Source: Paraburkholderia franconis
GTDB lineage: Bacteria > Pseudomonadota > Gammaproteobacteria > Burkholderiales > Burkholderiaceae
DNA: 64,000 nucleotides
Reading direction: 5' to 3'
Assembly: GCF_009362735.1 (NCBI RefSeq)
Contig: NZ_WHNP01000001.1
Location: 303,603 to 367,602, forward strand
Below are positions 44,808 through 53,935 of the stretch, piece after piece. Position 1 is the first letter of the stretch, and each line of letters begins with the position of its first letter. Position numbers and translations under genes: made by a program. Under the pieces are notes generated by a model. The model had not been told where the DNA came from. It saw nothing but the letters and a program-made list of their open reading frames with translations, and did not search any database.

Positions 44808-45374
44808 TTACATCAATTTCAAAGGGCCGCTTTCGCTGTTGTCGATCACAGGCAGCGCGCGCGAACCCGGCAATTCGTAATGCCACCACTCGCTCGGGAT
44901 ATGCGTGAAACCGGCCGCGTGCATGATGCCGAGCAACAGCAGCCGATTGCGCTGTACGTGCTGTGGCAGGCCCTGATGGAAATGCTCTGACTCCTTGACC
45001 ATCGCGTCGAAGCCCGTGCCCATGTCGAGCGGCTCGCCGTTGCTGTCGATCAAGGTCAGATCGAGCGCGGTCCCGCGGCTATGGTTCGAGCCGCGCCCAA
45101 GCTCGGCGATATAGGTCGGATCGGGAAGGAAGTCCCACAGTACCTGCTGCGCTTGCGGCGGACGATACGCATCGAAAATGCGCAGCTTCATGCCGATGCT
45201 CGCGGCGAGTTCGACGGCCTTGCGCAAGCCTGCTTCGGCGGGCGTGAGCAACAGGCAGTGTGCTTCCTTATAGATCGCCTTGCCGGTGAAATTGCGGTCG
45301 GTCGCATAGACGAGGTCGATGTCGACGCCATGCGTTTCCTGCGTGATATGAATCAGTTGAGGTTTGTCGGTCAT
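44808..45374 (-). CDS. ddpX: D-alanyl-D-alanine dipeptidase
   Basis: 188 residues, the VanX/DdpX size. Zinc ligands H98 and D105 in SNHSRGTALDLTLI and H165 in SEWWHYE, catalytic E162, and R71 (FDAYRPPQAQ), all family residues. It splits D-Ala-D-Ala to two D-Ala in the cytoplasm. The ATG at 45374 is chosen since the longer open frame runs inside the rpiR gene. Immediately downstream of rpiR (5 bp) and upstream of the ABC genes, it defines a D-Ala-D-Ala scavenging operon. Vancomycin resistance is not implied: no vanH or vanA is present. Confidence 0.94.
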   Translation of the reverse strand: MTDKPQLIHITQETHGVDIDLVYATDRNFTGKAIYKEAHCLLLTPAEAGLRKAVELAASIGMKLRIFDAYRPPQAQQVLWDFLPDPTYIAELGRGSNHSRGTALDLTLIDSNGEPLDMGTGFDAMVKESEHFHQGLPQHVQRNRLLLLGIMHAAGFTHIPSEWWHYELPGSRALPVIDNSESGPLKLM

Positions 45375-45379
45375 GAGAG

Positions 45380-46270
45380 TCAAAGGTCGAATTGATCGAG
45401 TTCGCGCTGCAACTCGCGGTTGCGCGCGACGCGTTCGTCGATGGCGGGACCCAGCCGTTCGACGATCGACGTAATCAGCAGATTGAAGAGGCAGGTGAGC
45501 GGCGCAAGCGAATCCCAGAACTGGCCGACATCGGTTTTCACCTGCAGCAGATCGCAAGCAAAGTCGCGCGCCCACGGACAATAGAGATCGGTGACGAGCG
45601 CAAACGGCAATTCGCGTCGCGCGGCCGCTTCGCAATAGCGGCGTGCGATGCGCGAATAGGCGCGCGTGTCGGTGACGATGAGATAAGGCGATGCGAACTC
45701 CGAATTCAGCGAATCGACGTACGAGCCCGACATGCCGTCGGAATAGAACACGCGCGGCCGCAGATATTCGAGGTAGCTGTAGAACGCGTTCGCAATGCCG
45801 CGCGTCGACTGAATGCCGAGAATAAAGATGGCATCGGCCGTGGCGACGCGCTGCGCGACGCGCGCGAACGTTTCGCCTTGTGCGAGCTGGTACACGTAGC
45901 CGATCGCATCGACTTCGAGATCGAGCGAACGGGCGAGAACGGTGTCGCGCGCGGCGTCGCCGTTGGCATTGTTGTTTGCGTTCTCGTCGTGGCGCTCGCT
46001 GCGCCACGCGTCGAGCCGGTCGGTGATGAACCACGGCCGCGCTTGTGCGCCGCGCAATTCGCGCTTCAAATCGTCGAGATTGCGATAGCCCACGCTGCGC
46101 AGAAAGCGCCCGACCGAAATGCCGCTCGTGCCCGTCTGCTGCGCGATCTGGTCCGCCGTCTCCAGTCCGAGGCGCTCCAGGTTCGCAAGCATATAACTGG
46201 CGATGCGCTTGGCCGTGGGCGTGAGCGTCGCGAAACTCGCTTCGACTGTCTGGGCGAACGAGATGGACAT
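45380..46270 (-). CDS. MurR/RpiR-family regulator of the ddp operon
   Basis: 296 residues: an N-terminal HTH_6 domain (LTPTAKRIASYMLANLERLGLETADQIAQQTGTSGISVGRFLRSVGY) and a C-terminal SIS domain (about 130-260, AQRVATADAIFILGIQSTRGIANAFYSYLEYL). MurR-type regulators bind sugar phosphates; here the gene heads a peptidoglycan-dipeptide operon, so it may sense a muropeptide-derived sugar or an unrelated ligand. It is first in the unit, so it would autoregulate. Promoter within 46271-46400. Confidence 0.92.
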   Translation of the reverse strand: MSISFAQTVEASFATLTPTAKRIASYMLANLERLGLETADQIAQQTGTSGISVGRFLRSVGYRNLDDLKRELRGAQARPWFITDRLDAWRSERHDENANNNANGDAARDTVLARSLDLEVDAIGYVYQLAQGETFARVAQRVATADAIFILGIQSTRGIANAFYSYLEYLRPRVFYSDGMSGSYVDSLNSEFASPYLIVTDTRAYSRIARRYCEAAARRELPFALVTDLYCPWARDFACDLLQVKTDVGQFWDSLAPLTCLFNLLITSIVERLGPAIDERVARNRELQRELDQFDL

Positions 46271-46742
46271 CGAGTCGTCTTTCGGGTCTTGTTCTGCGTC
46301 TTGTTGGTTAGTTATCTGTCATTGCTCGGCGAGCTGGTATGTATATGACAAGGACAATAAAGCGAGTGCTAACTTAAATTTTTAATCGGATTTAAAGAGC
46401 CAATAGAAAAAAATGCGCCGAGCATCGAATGTCATTCTTCTGTCATACGTTTTTCGTTGATCGAATTGGAGGTGCCGTGTGCAGCGCGAATAGCGAGGAT
46501 GGTCGCCCTCATCTGCTCGCCGATCCGAATGGCGCTAAGATCATCGCCGCGGCATTTGGTCGTGTGCGTCGAGAACTGCGCGACCTTTCATCCCGACGTA
46601 ACACAGACAGCATTGCCTCGGCATGCCGTCCGGATTTCGCTTCTGGAAGCAGCGGCGCATCGGCCTGCTGCCCATGACAAACCCACCGTATGTTCCGGCG
46701 GAGCATCCGCCGGACTTTCTTATAAGTGTTGGAGGGCTGAAC
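46271..46742. other. Divergent intergenic region, rpiR / catalase
   Basis: 472 bp. The rpiR-proximal half is A+T-rich (46370-46400, TTAAATTTTTAATCGG) and likely contains the ddp operon promoter. The catalase-proximal half holds no confident promoter motif; an in-frame extension of the catalase upstream to ATG 46674 (or 46623) is possible but unsupported. Confidence 0.4.
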
Positions 46743-48206
46743 GTGAACAAGCTGACTACTGCCTTTGGCGCACCCGTAGTAGACAACCAGAACATTCAGA
46801 CGGCGGGGCCGCGTGGCCCGGCGTTATTGCAGGACGTGTGGTTCCTCGAAAAGCTCGCGCACTTCGACCGCGAAGTGATTCCCGAGCGCCGGATGCATGC
46901 GAAAGGCTCCGGCGCATTCGGCACATTCACGGTCACGCACGACATCACGAAGTACACGCGGGCGAAGATCTTCTCCGAAGTCGGCAAGAAGACGGAACTG
47001 TTCGTGCGCTTCTCGACGGTCGCGGGCGAGCGCGGCGCCGCCGATGCAGAGCGCGACATTCGCGGCTTCGCGATCAAGTTCTATACGGAAGAAGGCAACT
47101 GGGATCTCGTCGGCAACAATACGCCTGTGTTCTTTTTGCGCGATCCGCTGAAATTCCCCGACCTGAATCACGCAGTCAAGCGCGATCCGCGCACGGGCTT
47201 GCGCAGTGCGGAAAACAACTGGGACTTCTGGACGCAACTGCCTGAAGCACTGCATCAGGTGACGATCGTGATGAGCGATCGCGGCATTCCGAAGTCGTTC
47301 CGTCATATGCATGGCTTTGGCAGCCACACGTTCAGCTTCATCAATGCCGCGAAAGAGCGCTACTGGGTGAAGTTCCATTTCCAGACGCAGCAGGGCATCC
47401 AGAATCTGACCGATGCGGAAGCGGCCGCGCTTGTCGGCGCGGATCGCGAGAGCTCGCATCGCGACCTGTATGAAGCGATCGAACGCAAGGAATTCCCGAA
47501 GTGGACGATGTACGTGCAATTGATGCCGGAGAAGGACGCGTCGAAGTGCTCTTACAATCCGTTCGATCTGACGAAGGTCTGGCCGAAGAAAGACTATCCG
47601 CTGATCGAAGTCGGCGTGATGGAATTGAATCGCAACGCGGAGAATCATTTCGCGGATGTCGAGCAGTCCGCGTTCAATCCGGCCAACATCGTGCCGGGCA
47701 TCAGCTTCTCACCGGACAAGATGCTGCAAGGCCGGCTCTTCTCATACGGCGATGCGCAGCGCTATCGCCTCGGCGTGAATCACAGCCTGATTCCCGTGAA
47801 CGCGCCGAAGTGCCCGGTGCACAGCTATCACCGCGACGGCTTCATGCGCGTGGACGGCAACATGGGCGGCGCGACGCCGTATAACCCGAACACGCGCGGC
47901 GAATGGCTCGATCAGCCGGATTTCAGCGAGCCGCCGTTGTCGATCGAAGGCGCTGCGGATCACTGGAATCATCGCGTCGACGAAGACTACTTCTCGCAAC
48001 CGGGCGCGCTGTTCCGGCAGATGAGCGCCGAGCAGAAGCAGGCGCTGTTCGACAATACGGCACGCTCGCTCGCAGGTGTATCGGAGCCGATCCAGAAGCT
48101 GCACATCGAGCATTGCACGAAGGCCGATCCGGCTTATGGGAAAGGCGTCGCGGCGGCGCTGGAATCGGCGAAGAAGAGCGGCGCTACGCCGAATCGCGCG
48201 CTGTGA
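46743..48206 (+). CDS. katA: Monofunctional haem catalase
   Basis: 487 residues, a small-subunit (clade 3-like) catalase. It breaks hydrogen peroxide into water and O2. Distal His in [20 protein letters not shown], conserved Asn in [22 protein letters not shown], and the proximal-Tyr haem ligand in [17 protein letters not shown]. The GTG at 46743 follows GGAGGG (46731-46736) and gives the usual N-terminus ([16 protein letters not shown]); upstream ATG codons have no ribosome-binding site. No KatG-like fusion or signal peptide, so cytoplasmic. The katA/katB naming is by family only. Confidence 0.95.
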   Translation: MNKLTTAFGAPVVDNQNIQTAGPRGPALLQDVWFLEKLAHFDREVIPERRMHAKGSGAFGTFTVTHDITKYTRAKIFSEVGKKTELFVRFSTVAGERGAADAERDIRGFAIKFYTEEGNWDLVGNNTPVFFLRDPLKFPDLNHAVKRDPRTGLRSAENNWDFWTQLPEALHQVTIVMSDRGIPKSFRHMHGFGSHTFSFINAAKERYWVKFHFQTQQGIQNLTDAEAAALVGADRESSHRDLYEAIERKEFPKWTMYVQLMPEKDASKCSYNPFDLTKVWPKKDYPLIEVGVMELNRNAENHFADVEQSAFNPANIVPGISFSPDKMLQGRLFSYGDAQRYRLGVNHSLIPVNAPKCPVHSYHRDGFMRVDGNMGGATPYNPNTRGEWLDQPDFSEPPLSIEGAADHWNHRVDEDYFSQPGALFRQMSAEQKQALFDNTARSLAGVSEPIQKLHIEHCTKADPAYGKGVAAALESAKKSGATPNRAL

Positions 48207-48296
48207 GCGGCTGTAGCCGCTGCGAGATGCTATGAGATGAGCACTGCGCATCGCGCGTGACCTGGCGATGCGAGGAAGGGTTTAGTCCCAGCGCTC

Positions 48297-48328
48297 CCCG
48301 AAGACCGGCTGCGAGGCCGATCTTCGGG
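48297..48328. terminator. Hairpin between catalase and fRMsr genes
   Basis: CCCGAAGA (48297-48304) pairs with TCTTCGGG (48321-48328), with an inner CGGC/GCCG extension around a 6-nt loop and single bulges on each side. A stable stem-loop between convergent genes, likely a terminator although no T-tract is obvious. Confidence 0.5.
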
Positions 48329-48358
48329 ACCGCGCCAAAGAGCCGACGCGCGCGTGAG

Positions 48359-48847
48359 TCAATCAAGCGACGCAACGAAAATGCGCGCGACCTCTTCGAG
48401 CCCACGCCGGTCTTCGTCGTCGAAGCGCGCGAGCACGGGGCTGTCGATATCCAGCACGCCGACCAGTTCGCCATTCGCTTTATGCAGCGGAATCACGATT
48501 TCCGAACGCGAGGCCGAGTCGCACGCGATATGTCCGGGGAACGCGTCGACATCCGGAACGACCTGCGTTTGTCGCGTCTGCGCCGCGTGGCCGCATACGC
48601 CGCGGCCCATCGGAATGCGCACGCAAGCAGGCTTGCCCTGAAACGGGCCGACCACGAGTTCGCCATCGATGGCGAAATAAAAGCCTGCCCAATTCAGTTG
48701 CGGCAGGCTATGAAAAATCAGCGCTGACAGATTCGCCGCATTGGCGATCCGATTCGATTCGCCCTCAAGGAGCGAGCGCGCCTGCGAGGCCAGTTCACGA
48801 TAGAACCCGGCCTTGGGCAGCGCGTTATTGATGGTGGCTTCGAACAT
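48359..48847 (-). CDS. Free methionine-(R)-sulfoxide reductase (GAF-domain)
   Basis: 162 residues forming a single GAF domain (LNWAGFYFAIDGELVVGPFQGKPACVRIPMGRGVCGHAAQ...VPDVDAFPGHIACDSASRSEIVIPL). The cysteines C75, C85 and C109 have the spacing of E. coli fRMsr (84, 94, 118), where the last is catalytic and the others resolve. It reduces free Met-R-sulfoxide, completing oxidative-stress repair next to the catalase. The ATG at 48847 is used; GTG 48856 is in frame and adds three residues, neither with a strong ribosome-binding site. Confidence 0.92.
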   Translation of the reverse strand: MFEATINNALPKAGFYRELASQARSLLEGESNRIANAANLSALIFHSLPQLNWAGFYFAIDGELVVGPFQGKPACVRIPMGRGVCGHAAQTRQTQVVPDVDAFPGHIACDSASRSEIVIPLHKANGELVGVLDIDSPVLARFDDEDRRGLEEVARIFVASLD

Positions 48848-48919
48848 CGGATGCACTCACTTCTGCTTCATCGAAGCAGCCATTCTCGCATCAATGGGCG
48901 CGACGTGACGGCACGCGTG

Positions 48920-49591
48920 TCAGATGTCGATGAACTCCGCGAAATCGTCGAGTGGCGTGCGCTGTGCGCGCCACTGGTTGATCGCGGCGTCCGTTTCTTC
49001 GTAGCCAATTGCCATGCCGCTGAACAGCATGCGCTCGTCGGGCAAGTCGAGAAACGCGCCGATCGTCTTCGGATACATCGCCCAGCATTCCTGCGCGCAG
49101 CTATGCAGCCCTTCTTCGCGCAACAGCAGCATCACGGACTGCATGAACATGCCGAGATCGGCCCATTGCGGCGGACCCATGCGGCGATCGACGGTGCAGA
49201 AGAGCGCAAGCGGCGCATCGAAGAACGCAAAATTGCGCGCGAACTGCGCGAGACGTCCAGGTCGGTTTTCGCGCGCAATGCCGATGCTGCGATACAGATC
49301 TTCGCCCACTTCAAAACGCCGCTCGCGATACGGCGAATGAAGATTCGGCGGATAGACGTTGTACTCCGTCTCTTCGCCGCCCGGCGCATCCGCGATGCGC
49401 TCGCGCATGATGTGCTTGAGTCGTGCGAGCGCGTCGCCCCCTACGACATGGATATGCCACGGCTGCAGATTGCCGCCCGAGGGCGAGCGCGCGGCGGTGG
49501 CGAGCACGCGGCGGATCACGTCGGGCGCGACGGGGGCGGGCAGAAACTGGCGCACCGATTTGCGGCTGCTGATTGCATCACTGACGTTCAA
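48920..49591 (-). CDS. Nitroreductase-family flavoprotein
   Basis: 223 residues with the FMN-binding pattern SDAISSRKSVRQFLPAPVAPDVIRRVLATAARSPSGGNLQPWHIHVV, and the C-terminal LPDERMLFSGMAIGYEETDA typical of NfsB-like and BluB-related nitroreductases. It should be an FMN homodimer acting on nitroaromatics or quinones with NAD(P)H. No ATG or GTG fits; the start is taken as TTG at 49591 since TGGAGA lies 7 bp upstream and it gives MNVSDAIS. Upstream open frame to 49837 is nonsense-like. Confidence 0.9.
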   Translation of the reverse strand: MNVSDAISSRKSVRQFLPAPVAPDVIRRVLATAARSPSGGNLQPWHIHVVGGDALARLKHIMRERIADAPGGEETEYNVYPPNLHSPYRERRFEVGEDLYRSIGIARENRPGRLAQFARNFAFFDAPLALFCTVDRRMGPPQWADLGMFMQSVMLLLREEGLHSCAQECWAMYPKTIGAFLDLPDERMLFSGMAIGYEETDAAINQWRAQRTPLDDFAEFIDI

Positions 49592-49766
49592 GCTTTTTCT
49601 CCATGAGCCTTGGCCAACGACATAGGCCGATGATACAGGCGACGATCCGCGTCTCCTGCTAAAGCTTCTGAAAGGCAGTGCCGTTAACGCGACCAAACTA
49701 CAGCGACCAAAACGCAGCGACCGAACCACAACGACCACATACGCAAACACAAATGGGGAGCCGCAT

Positions 49767-50387
49767 TTGAATACGATGAAGCTGGCAACACATGTCGCCG
49801 CGATCGCTGCACTGGCTGCGCTGACCGGTTGCGTCACGAGCGAGCAGCAGATCTCCGCCGCGCCTGCGCGGCCGCGTCCCGCGGTCGTCGCGGTGCAGGC
49901 TCCGCCGCCTGCCGTCGTTGTGCGCGCGCCTGCGCCCGTTGGACAGCCTGTGTACGTGTCCGCGCCCAGCGACGTCTATATCGCAGGCGTGATGGATCGC
50001 GACGTGGTGTTCATCGGCGGCGACACGTATCTGTGGGTAGTGGGCCCGGATGGCCGGCGTCATCGGCATTTTTACGCGCATGGCGATCGCCGCGCCGAAG
50101 TGTTCCGCCGACGCGAGCATCTGCGCGCCGAGATGGCTCGTCGTGGTGGTCACGCGCCGAGCCACGCGGTCGTCGCGCATCGAGACGCACATGCGCTGCA
50201 TCGTGCCGAACGTCGCGAAGGTGCGCCGGTGCGGCATGCATCGGCGGAGCATCATCGTCCGCAGCCGGGAGCGGCACGCGTGGCGGAGCATCACGGCAAC
50301 GATCGCGGACCACGCGACCACAACCGGCCGCCGCGCGTCGACGAGGCCCAGCAGCAGGCGCCGCACCGGCAGGGACATGCGGGCTGA
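49767..50387 (+). CDS. Putative lipoprotein with a His/Arg-rich tail
   Basis: 206 residues. A lipoprotein signal ends in ALTGC (Cys at residue 22). A proline/valine-rich stretch (about 30-62) precedes a small domain (PVYVSAPSDVYIAGVMDRDVVFIGGDTYLWVVGPDGRRHRHFYAHGD), and the C-terminal 80 residues are rich in His, Arg, Ala and Pro, possibly metal-binding. TTG at 49767 has GGGGAG 6 bp upstream; an ATG at 49776 is possible. Envelope location predicted; function unknown. Confidence 0.78.
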   Translation: MNTMKLATHVAAIAALAALTGCVTSEQQISAAPARPRPAVVAVQAPPPAVVVRAPAPVGQPVYVSAPSDVYIAGVMDRDVVFIGGDTYLWVVGPDGRRHRHFYAHGDRRAEVFRRREHLRAEMARRGGHAPSHAVVAHRDAHALHRAERREGAPVRHASAEHHRPQPGAARVAEHHGNDRGPRDHNRPPRVDEAQQQAPHRQGHAG

Positions 50388-50465
50388 GCGCCCGTTCATC
50401 GCAGGGTCGAGCGTCGTGCACGGCGCCATCGTGGCCGTGCAGTCGCTGATATGCGATGGCTCAGA

Positions 50466-51233
50466 TCATTTTCCTGAACCATACGCGCGCACGAAGAACG
50501 CAATCGTGATGCACGCCGTCAGCGTCAGCGTGCCGTAGCGGATCACGTGCGCGGGCGCGCGCCGTCCGACGTGCGCGCCGCCGTATCCGCCGAGCGTCGC
50601 GCCGATCAGCATCGCGAGGGTTTCGGGCCAATGCACCGCATGCGCGACGATGAACGCGAGGACGGCCATCGTGTTGGCCGCGCTCACGAGCAGCGTGCGC
50701 GGCGCATTCAGCAGCTTCAGCTCGCGACTGTCGAGCAGGCCCCATACGGCCATCATCATGATGCCGACTGCGCCGCCGAAATAGCCGCCATACACGCCGA
50801 GCACGAACTGGATCACGAGCACCGCCGCTCGCCCGATGTGCCAGCGCTCGCGCATCCATTCGCCGAAGCGCCGGCCGAATGCGAGCGCAAGCGTCGCGAA
50901 CAGCAGCAGCCACGGCACGACGAAATCGAATGTCTTTGCAGGCGTGAGCAGCAACAGCAACGCGCCGCAAATGCCGCCAATCAGCGTCGTGACGATCATC
51001 GCGCGCAACGACACGGAGCCGATCGGCCCGAGTCCGTCGCGATACGCCCACGCGCTCGCGAGGCCGCCGGGATAGAGCGCCACGGTGCTCGAAGCGTTCG
51101 CCTGAACCGAAGGCACGCCGGCTGTAATCAATGCGGGAAGCGTGACGAACGAGCCGCCGCCCGCCAGCGCGTTCATGCCGCCTGCGAGCAGTCCCGCGCC
51201 CGCTACAAGGAATAGACCGTTCATGCGACGCAT
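50466..51233 (-). CDS. TauE/SafE-family (TSUP) sulfite/organosulfonate exporter-like protein
   Basis: About 255 residues with eight hydrophobic segments in the two-fold TSUP pattern: GAGLLAGGMNALAGGGSFVTLPALITAGVPSVQANASSTVALYPG and FVLGVYGGYFGGAVGIMMMAVWGLL. An inner-membrane transporter for sulfite-like or sulfoacetate-type anions. The start is uncertain: Met at 51233 or 51224, with a frame to 51293. It is divergent from a LysR gene with less than 70 bp between, indicating that regulator probably controls it. Confidence 0.89.
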   Translation of the reverse strand: MRRMNGLFLVAGAGLLAGGMNALAGGGSFVTLPALITAGVPSVQANASSTVALYPGGLASAWAYRDGLGPIGSVSLRAMIVTTLIGGICGALLLLLTPAKTFDFVVPWLLLFATLALAFGRRFGEWMRERWHIGRAAVLVIQFVLGVYGGYFGGAVGIMMMAVWGLLDSRELKLLNAPRTLLVSAANTMAVLAFIVAHAVHWPETLAMLIGATLGGYGGAHVGRRAPAHVIRYGTLTLTACITIAFFVRAYGSGK

Positions 51234-51299
51234 GATAGCGGCGGCGGCTTCGCGGATACAATCGGGATTCTCCGATGCCAGCGTTCGCCCCAACCGAAG

Positions 51300-52202
51300 A
51301 TGACGACGTCGCGTTTTGACCTTACCGATCTGCGGCTATTCCTGATGGTCGTCGAGCAGGGCAGCCTCACGCGCGGCGCGCAGGCGATGCATCTCGCGCT
51401 TGCGTCGGCGAGCGAGCGCATATCGGGCATGGAGTCCGCGCTCGGCACGCCATTGCTCGAACGCACGCGGCGCGGCGTGCGTGCGACGCCCGCAGGCGAG
51501 GCGCTCGTGCGTCACGCGCGGCTGATCGTCGGGCAGATCGAGCAGATGCGCGGCGAGCTGCGCAGCTATGCGACGGGCCTGAAGGGCCGCGTGCATCTGA
51601 TGTCGAACACGGCGGCGCTCGCATCGTTTCTGCCCGAGCAGCTTTGCCGCTTCTTGAGCGCGCATCCCGATCTCTCCGTCGACATCGACGAACGCCCGAG
51701 CGCCGACATCGTGCGCGCCGTGGCCGAAGGGCGCGCCGATCTCGGCATCGTCGCGGATATCGCCGATCTGGCCGCGCTGCAAACGCATCTGATCGCCGAC
51801 GATCAACTGGTGGTCGCTGCGAGCCGCACGCATCGCATTGCCAACGACGCGCGCGTCGCGTTCGCGGATATCGTCGACGAGGCGTACGTCGGCCTTTCCG
51901 ATGCGGCGCTCGAGCGTCATCTCACGGAGCGCGCGTCGCGGCTTGGGCGGCAGATGCAATACCGCGTGCGTCTGCGCAACGTCGCCGATCTGGGCCGGCT
52001 GATCGAAGCGGGCGTCGGCATCGCGATTCTGCCCGCTGCATGCACTCAGCCGCTGCGCGACGCGAATCTCGCGATCCTGCCGTTGTCCGAAGCCTGGACG
52101 TCGCGGCGCCTGCATCTGTGCGCGCGGGACTTTTCGGCGCTCACGCCGCATGCGCACGCGCTCGCGAAACAGCTGATGACGCTCAATGCAGTGTCGCCAT
52201 AA
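51300..52202 (+). CDS. LysR-family transcriptional regulator
   Basis: 300 residues. Helix-turn-helix at FDLTDLRLFLMVVEQGSLTRGAQAMHLALASASERISGME followed by ERTRRGVRATPAGEALV, then an effector domain (about 90-295). It belongs to the subgroup with an Ala/Ser-rich recognition helix. Divergent from the TauE/SafE gene, which is its likely target. The ATG at 51300 is close to the promoter; no strong ribosome-binding site was found. Confidence 0.92.
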   Translation: MTTSRFDLTDLRLFLMVVEQGSLTRGAQAMHLALASASERISGMESALGTPLLERTRRGVRATPAGEALVRHARLIVGQIEQMRGELRSYATGLKGRVHLMSNTAALASFLPEQLCRFLSAHPDLSVDIDERPSADIVRAVAEGRADLGIVADIADLAALQTHLIADDQLVVAASRTHRIANDARVAFADIVDEAYVGLSDAALERHLTERASRLGRQMQYRVRLRNVADLGRLIEAGVGIAILPAACTQPLRDANLAILPLSEAWTSRRLHLCARDFSALTPHAHALAKQLMTLNAVSP

Positions 52203-52240
52203 ACGCAGTGTCGCGATAGCGCCGCCACACGTGTGCGCTG

Positions 52241-53800
52241 CTACAGCTGCGATTCGATCGGCAGTATGCCGAGCAGCCAGATGCCCGCCTTGCGCAGCGC
52301 CGATACGTCCGGCTCGCTGTCGAGGACTTTCATGCTGCCGTCGGGCGCCGTATCGATCCACACGATGCTGTTCGTGCCGTTCGGATTCGGGCGCAGTTCG
52401 AGCCGCCAGGCGATGTGGTCCAAAATCGGCTCGAGCGTATCGACGACTTGCGATGCGGCCGCTGCACTTTCGCAATACACGCCGATTTCCGTATTGAGTG
52501 CGACCGAACGCGGATCGAGATTCATCGAGCCGATAAAGAGCGTGTCGCGATCGAACACATACGTTTTCGCGTGCAGCGACGCCTTCGATGAGCCGAACAG
52601 TTGCTTCTTGTCCTCGCCGCTCTTCTCGCTGGCGACGGGCTTGAGTTCGTACAGCCGCACGCCCGCTTCGAGCAAAGCCCTGCGGTAGCGTTGATAACCC
52701 GCGTGCACGGCGGCGACATCGGTGGCGGCGAGCGAGTTGGTCAGCACGGTGACGCGCACGCCATTGTGTGTCAGCCCCGAAAGCCACGCGACGCCTTCTT
52801 TTCCGGGCACGAAATAAGGCGAGACGACGAGCATCTGATGCTCCGGCTGAAGGTGGAGTGCCTTCAGTTGCGTCATCAGATGGCCTTGCGCGTTGCCCGG
52901 CGAGCGCGTGATTTTCGCGGGATCGTCGTAGAGCAGCGTGGCTTTGCCCCACGAGTATTGCGTCGCGTCGTGCGAATGAATCACCTGCGTGAGCCGCGCA
53001 CGCGCATTGACGACGTACGGATTGGTCTCCTCGGACGCGAGATACGCGTCGAGCTTCGCGCGCACCTCCGCGAGCGCGCTGGGGTCCGCCTTGCGGCCCA
53101 TCAGGCTGGCGATGGGATACGACGCGTCGGAGTTCCAGTACAGGTCGAATGCCGTCGATACGTCGCGCACCACGGGGCCGTGCACGAGCACATCGAGATC
53201 GCCGAACGCGACATCGGTCGACGCGCCGAAGTACTCGTCGCCGATATTGCGCCCGCCGAGTATCGCGCCTTCGTTGTCCGCGATCATCGACTTGTTGTGC
53301 ATGCGCCGGTTCACGCGAAAGAACTCGGTGGCCATGCCGATCTTCTTGAACGTGCGGCTGGCGACGGGATTGAAGAGGCGGATCTGTACGTTCGGATGCG
53401 AGTCGAGCGCGAGCAGCAGCTTGTCGTCGGCGTTGGTGCCGAGATCGTCGAGCAGGATGCGCACGCGCACGCCGCGATCGGCGGCGCGCAGCACGGCGGC
53501 GCCCAGCGCGCGGCCCGTCAGGTCGTCGTGCCAGATGTAGTACTGGAGATCGAGCGTGCGGTCGGCGGCCTGTGCGAGCACGAGGCGCGCGACGAGCGCA
53601 TTGACGGCGTCGGGCAACAGATGGAACGCGCTTTCGTCCGGGTGCTGCTGCTCTTGCCGCGTGAACGCGTTCGCAAGGCGGGTGTTCTGCGTGTCAGTGA
53701 CGGCATGCGTCGCGACGCGGTCCGTCTGTGGCGGCAAGCTCGCGCACGAAGTCAGCAAGGCGACGGTGAAGGCCGCGAGAAGACTTCGTAGCTTGATCAT
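52241..53800 (-). CDS. Phospholipase D-family lipoprotein (cardiolipin-synthase-C-like)
   Basis: 519 residues. Lipoprotein signal LLAAFTVALLTSCASLPPQ with a Cys near residue 19. Two PLD domains carry HKD-type motifs: HNKSMIADNEGAILGGRN and HAKTYVFDRDTLFIGSMN; DLQYYIWHDDLTGRALGAAVLRAADRGVRVRILLDD is the family opening. The group includes ClsC-like cardiolipin synthases that join phosphatidyl groups in the envelope. The ATG at 53800 follows GGAGCGC. Substrate unproven. Confidence 0.91.
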   Translation of the reverse strand: MIKLRSLLAAFTVALLTSCASLPPQTDRVATHAVTDTQNTRLANAFTRQEQQHPDESAFHLLPDAVNALVARLVLAQAADRTLDLQYYIWHDDLTGRALGAAVLRAADRGVRVRILLDDLGTNADDKLLLALDSHPNVQIRLFNPVASRTFKKIGMATEFFRVNRRMHNKSMIADNEGAILGGRNIGDEYFGASTDVAFGDLDVLVHGPVVRDVSTAFDLYWNSDASYPIASLMGRKADPSALAEVRAKLDAYLASEETNPYVVNARARLTQVIHSHDATQYSWGKATLLYDDPAKITRSPGNAQGHLMTQLKALHLQPEHQMLVVSPYFVPGKEGVAWLSGLTHNGVRVTVLTNSLAATDVAAVHAGYQRYRRALLEAGVRLYELKPVASEKSGEDKKQLFGSSKASLHAKTYVFDRDTLFIGSMNLDPRSVALNTEIGVYCESAAAASQVVDTLEPILDHIAWRLELRPNPNGTNSIVWIDTAPDGSMKVLDSEPDVSALRKAGIWLLGILPIESQL

Positions 53801-53853
53801 GTGCGCGCTCCGCAACGGGATGCGGGTCAGATTAGCGGGAGCGTTGGGCGGTT

Positions 53854-53916
53854 ACAAGTGGAACAAGTGGAACAAGTGGAACAAGCGGAACAAGCGGAAC
53901 AAGCGGAACAAGCGGA
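53854..53916 (+). repeat. 9-bp tandem repeat, seven copies
   Basis: ACAAGYGGA repeated seven times without interruption: the first three copies have T and the last four C at the variable position. It lies just upstream of the PLD gene and downstream of the response-regulator gene. The unit length is a multiple of three, so the frames through it stay open, but no gene is evident. Typical of a short minisatellite prone to slippage. Confidence 0.95.
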
Positions 53917-53935
53917 GCGCTGTCATGGCACCTCG

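Noticed and set aside
44808..45374. VanX-type vancomycin resistance gene
   Set aside because: No vanH, vanA or vanRS nearby and the gene sits with an importer; a DdpX scavenging role fits better.
46623..46742. N-terminal extension of the catalase to ATG 46623 or 46674
   Set aside because: GTG 46743 has a strong GGAGGG and gives the conserved catalase N-terminus; the upstream codons lack a ribosome-binding site.
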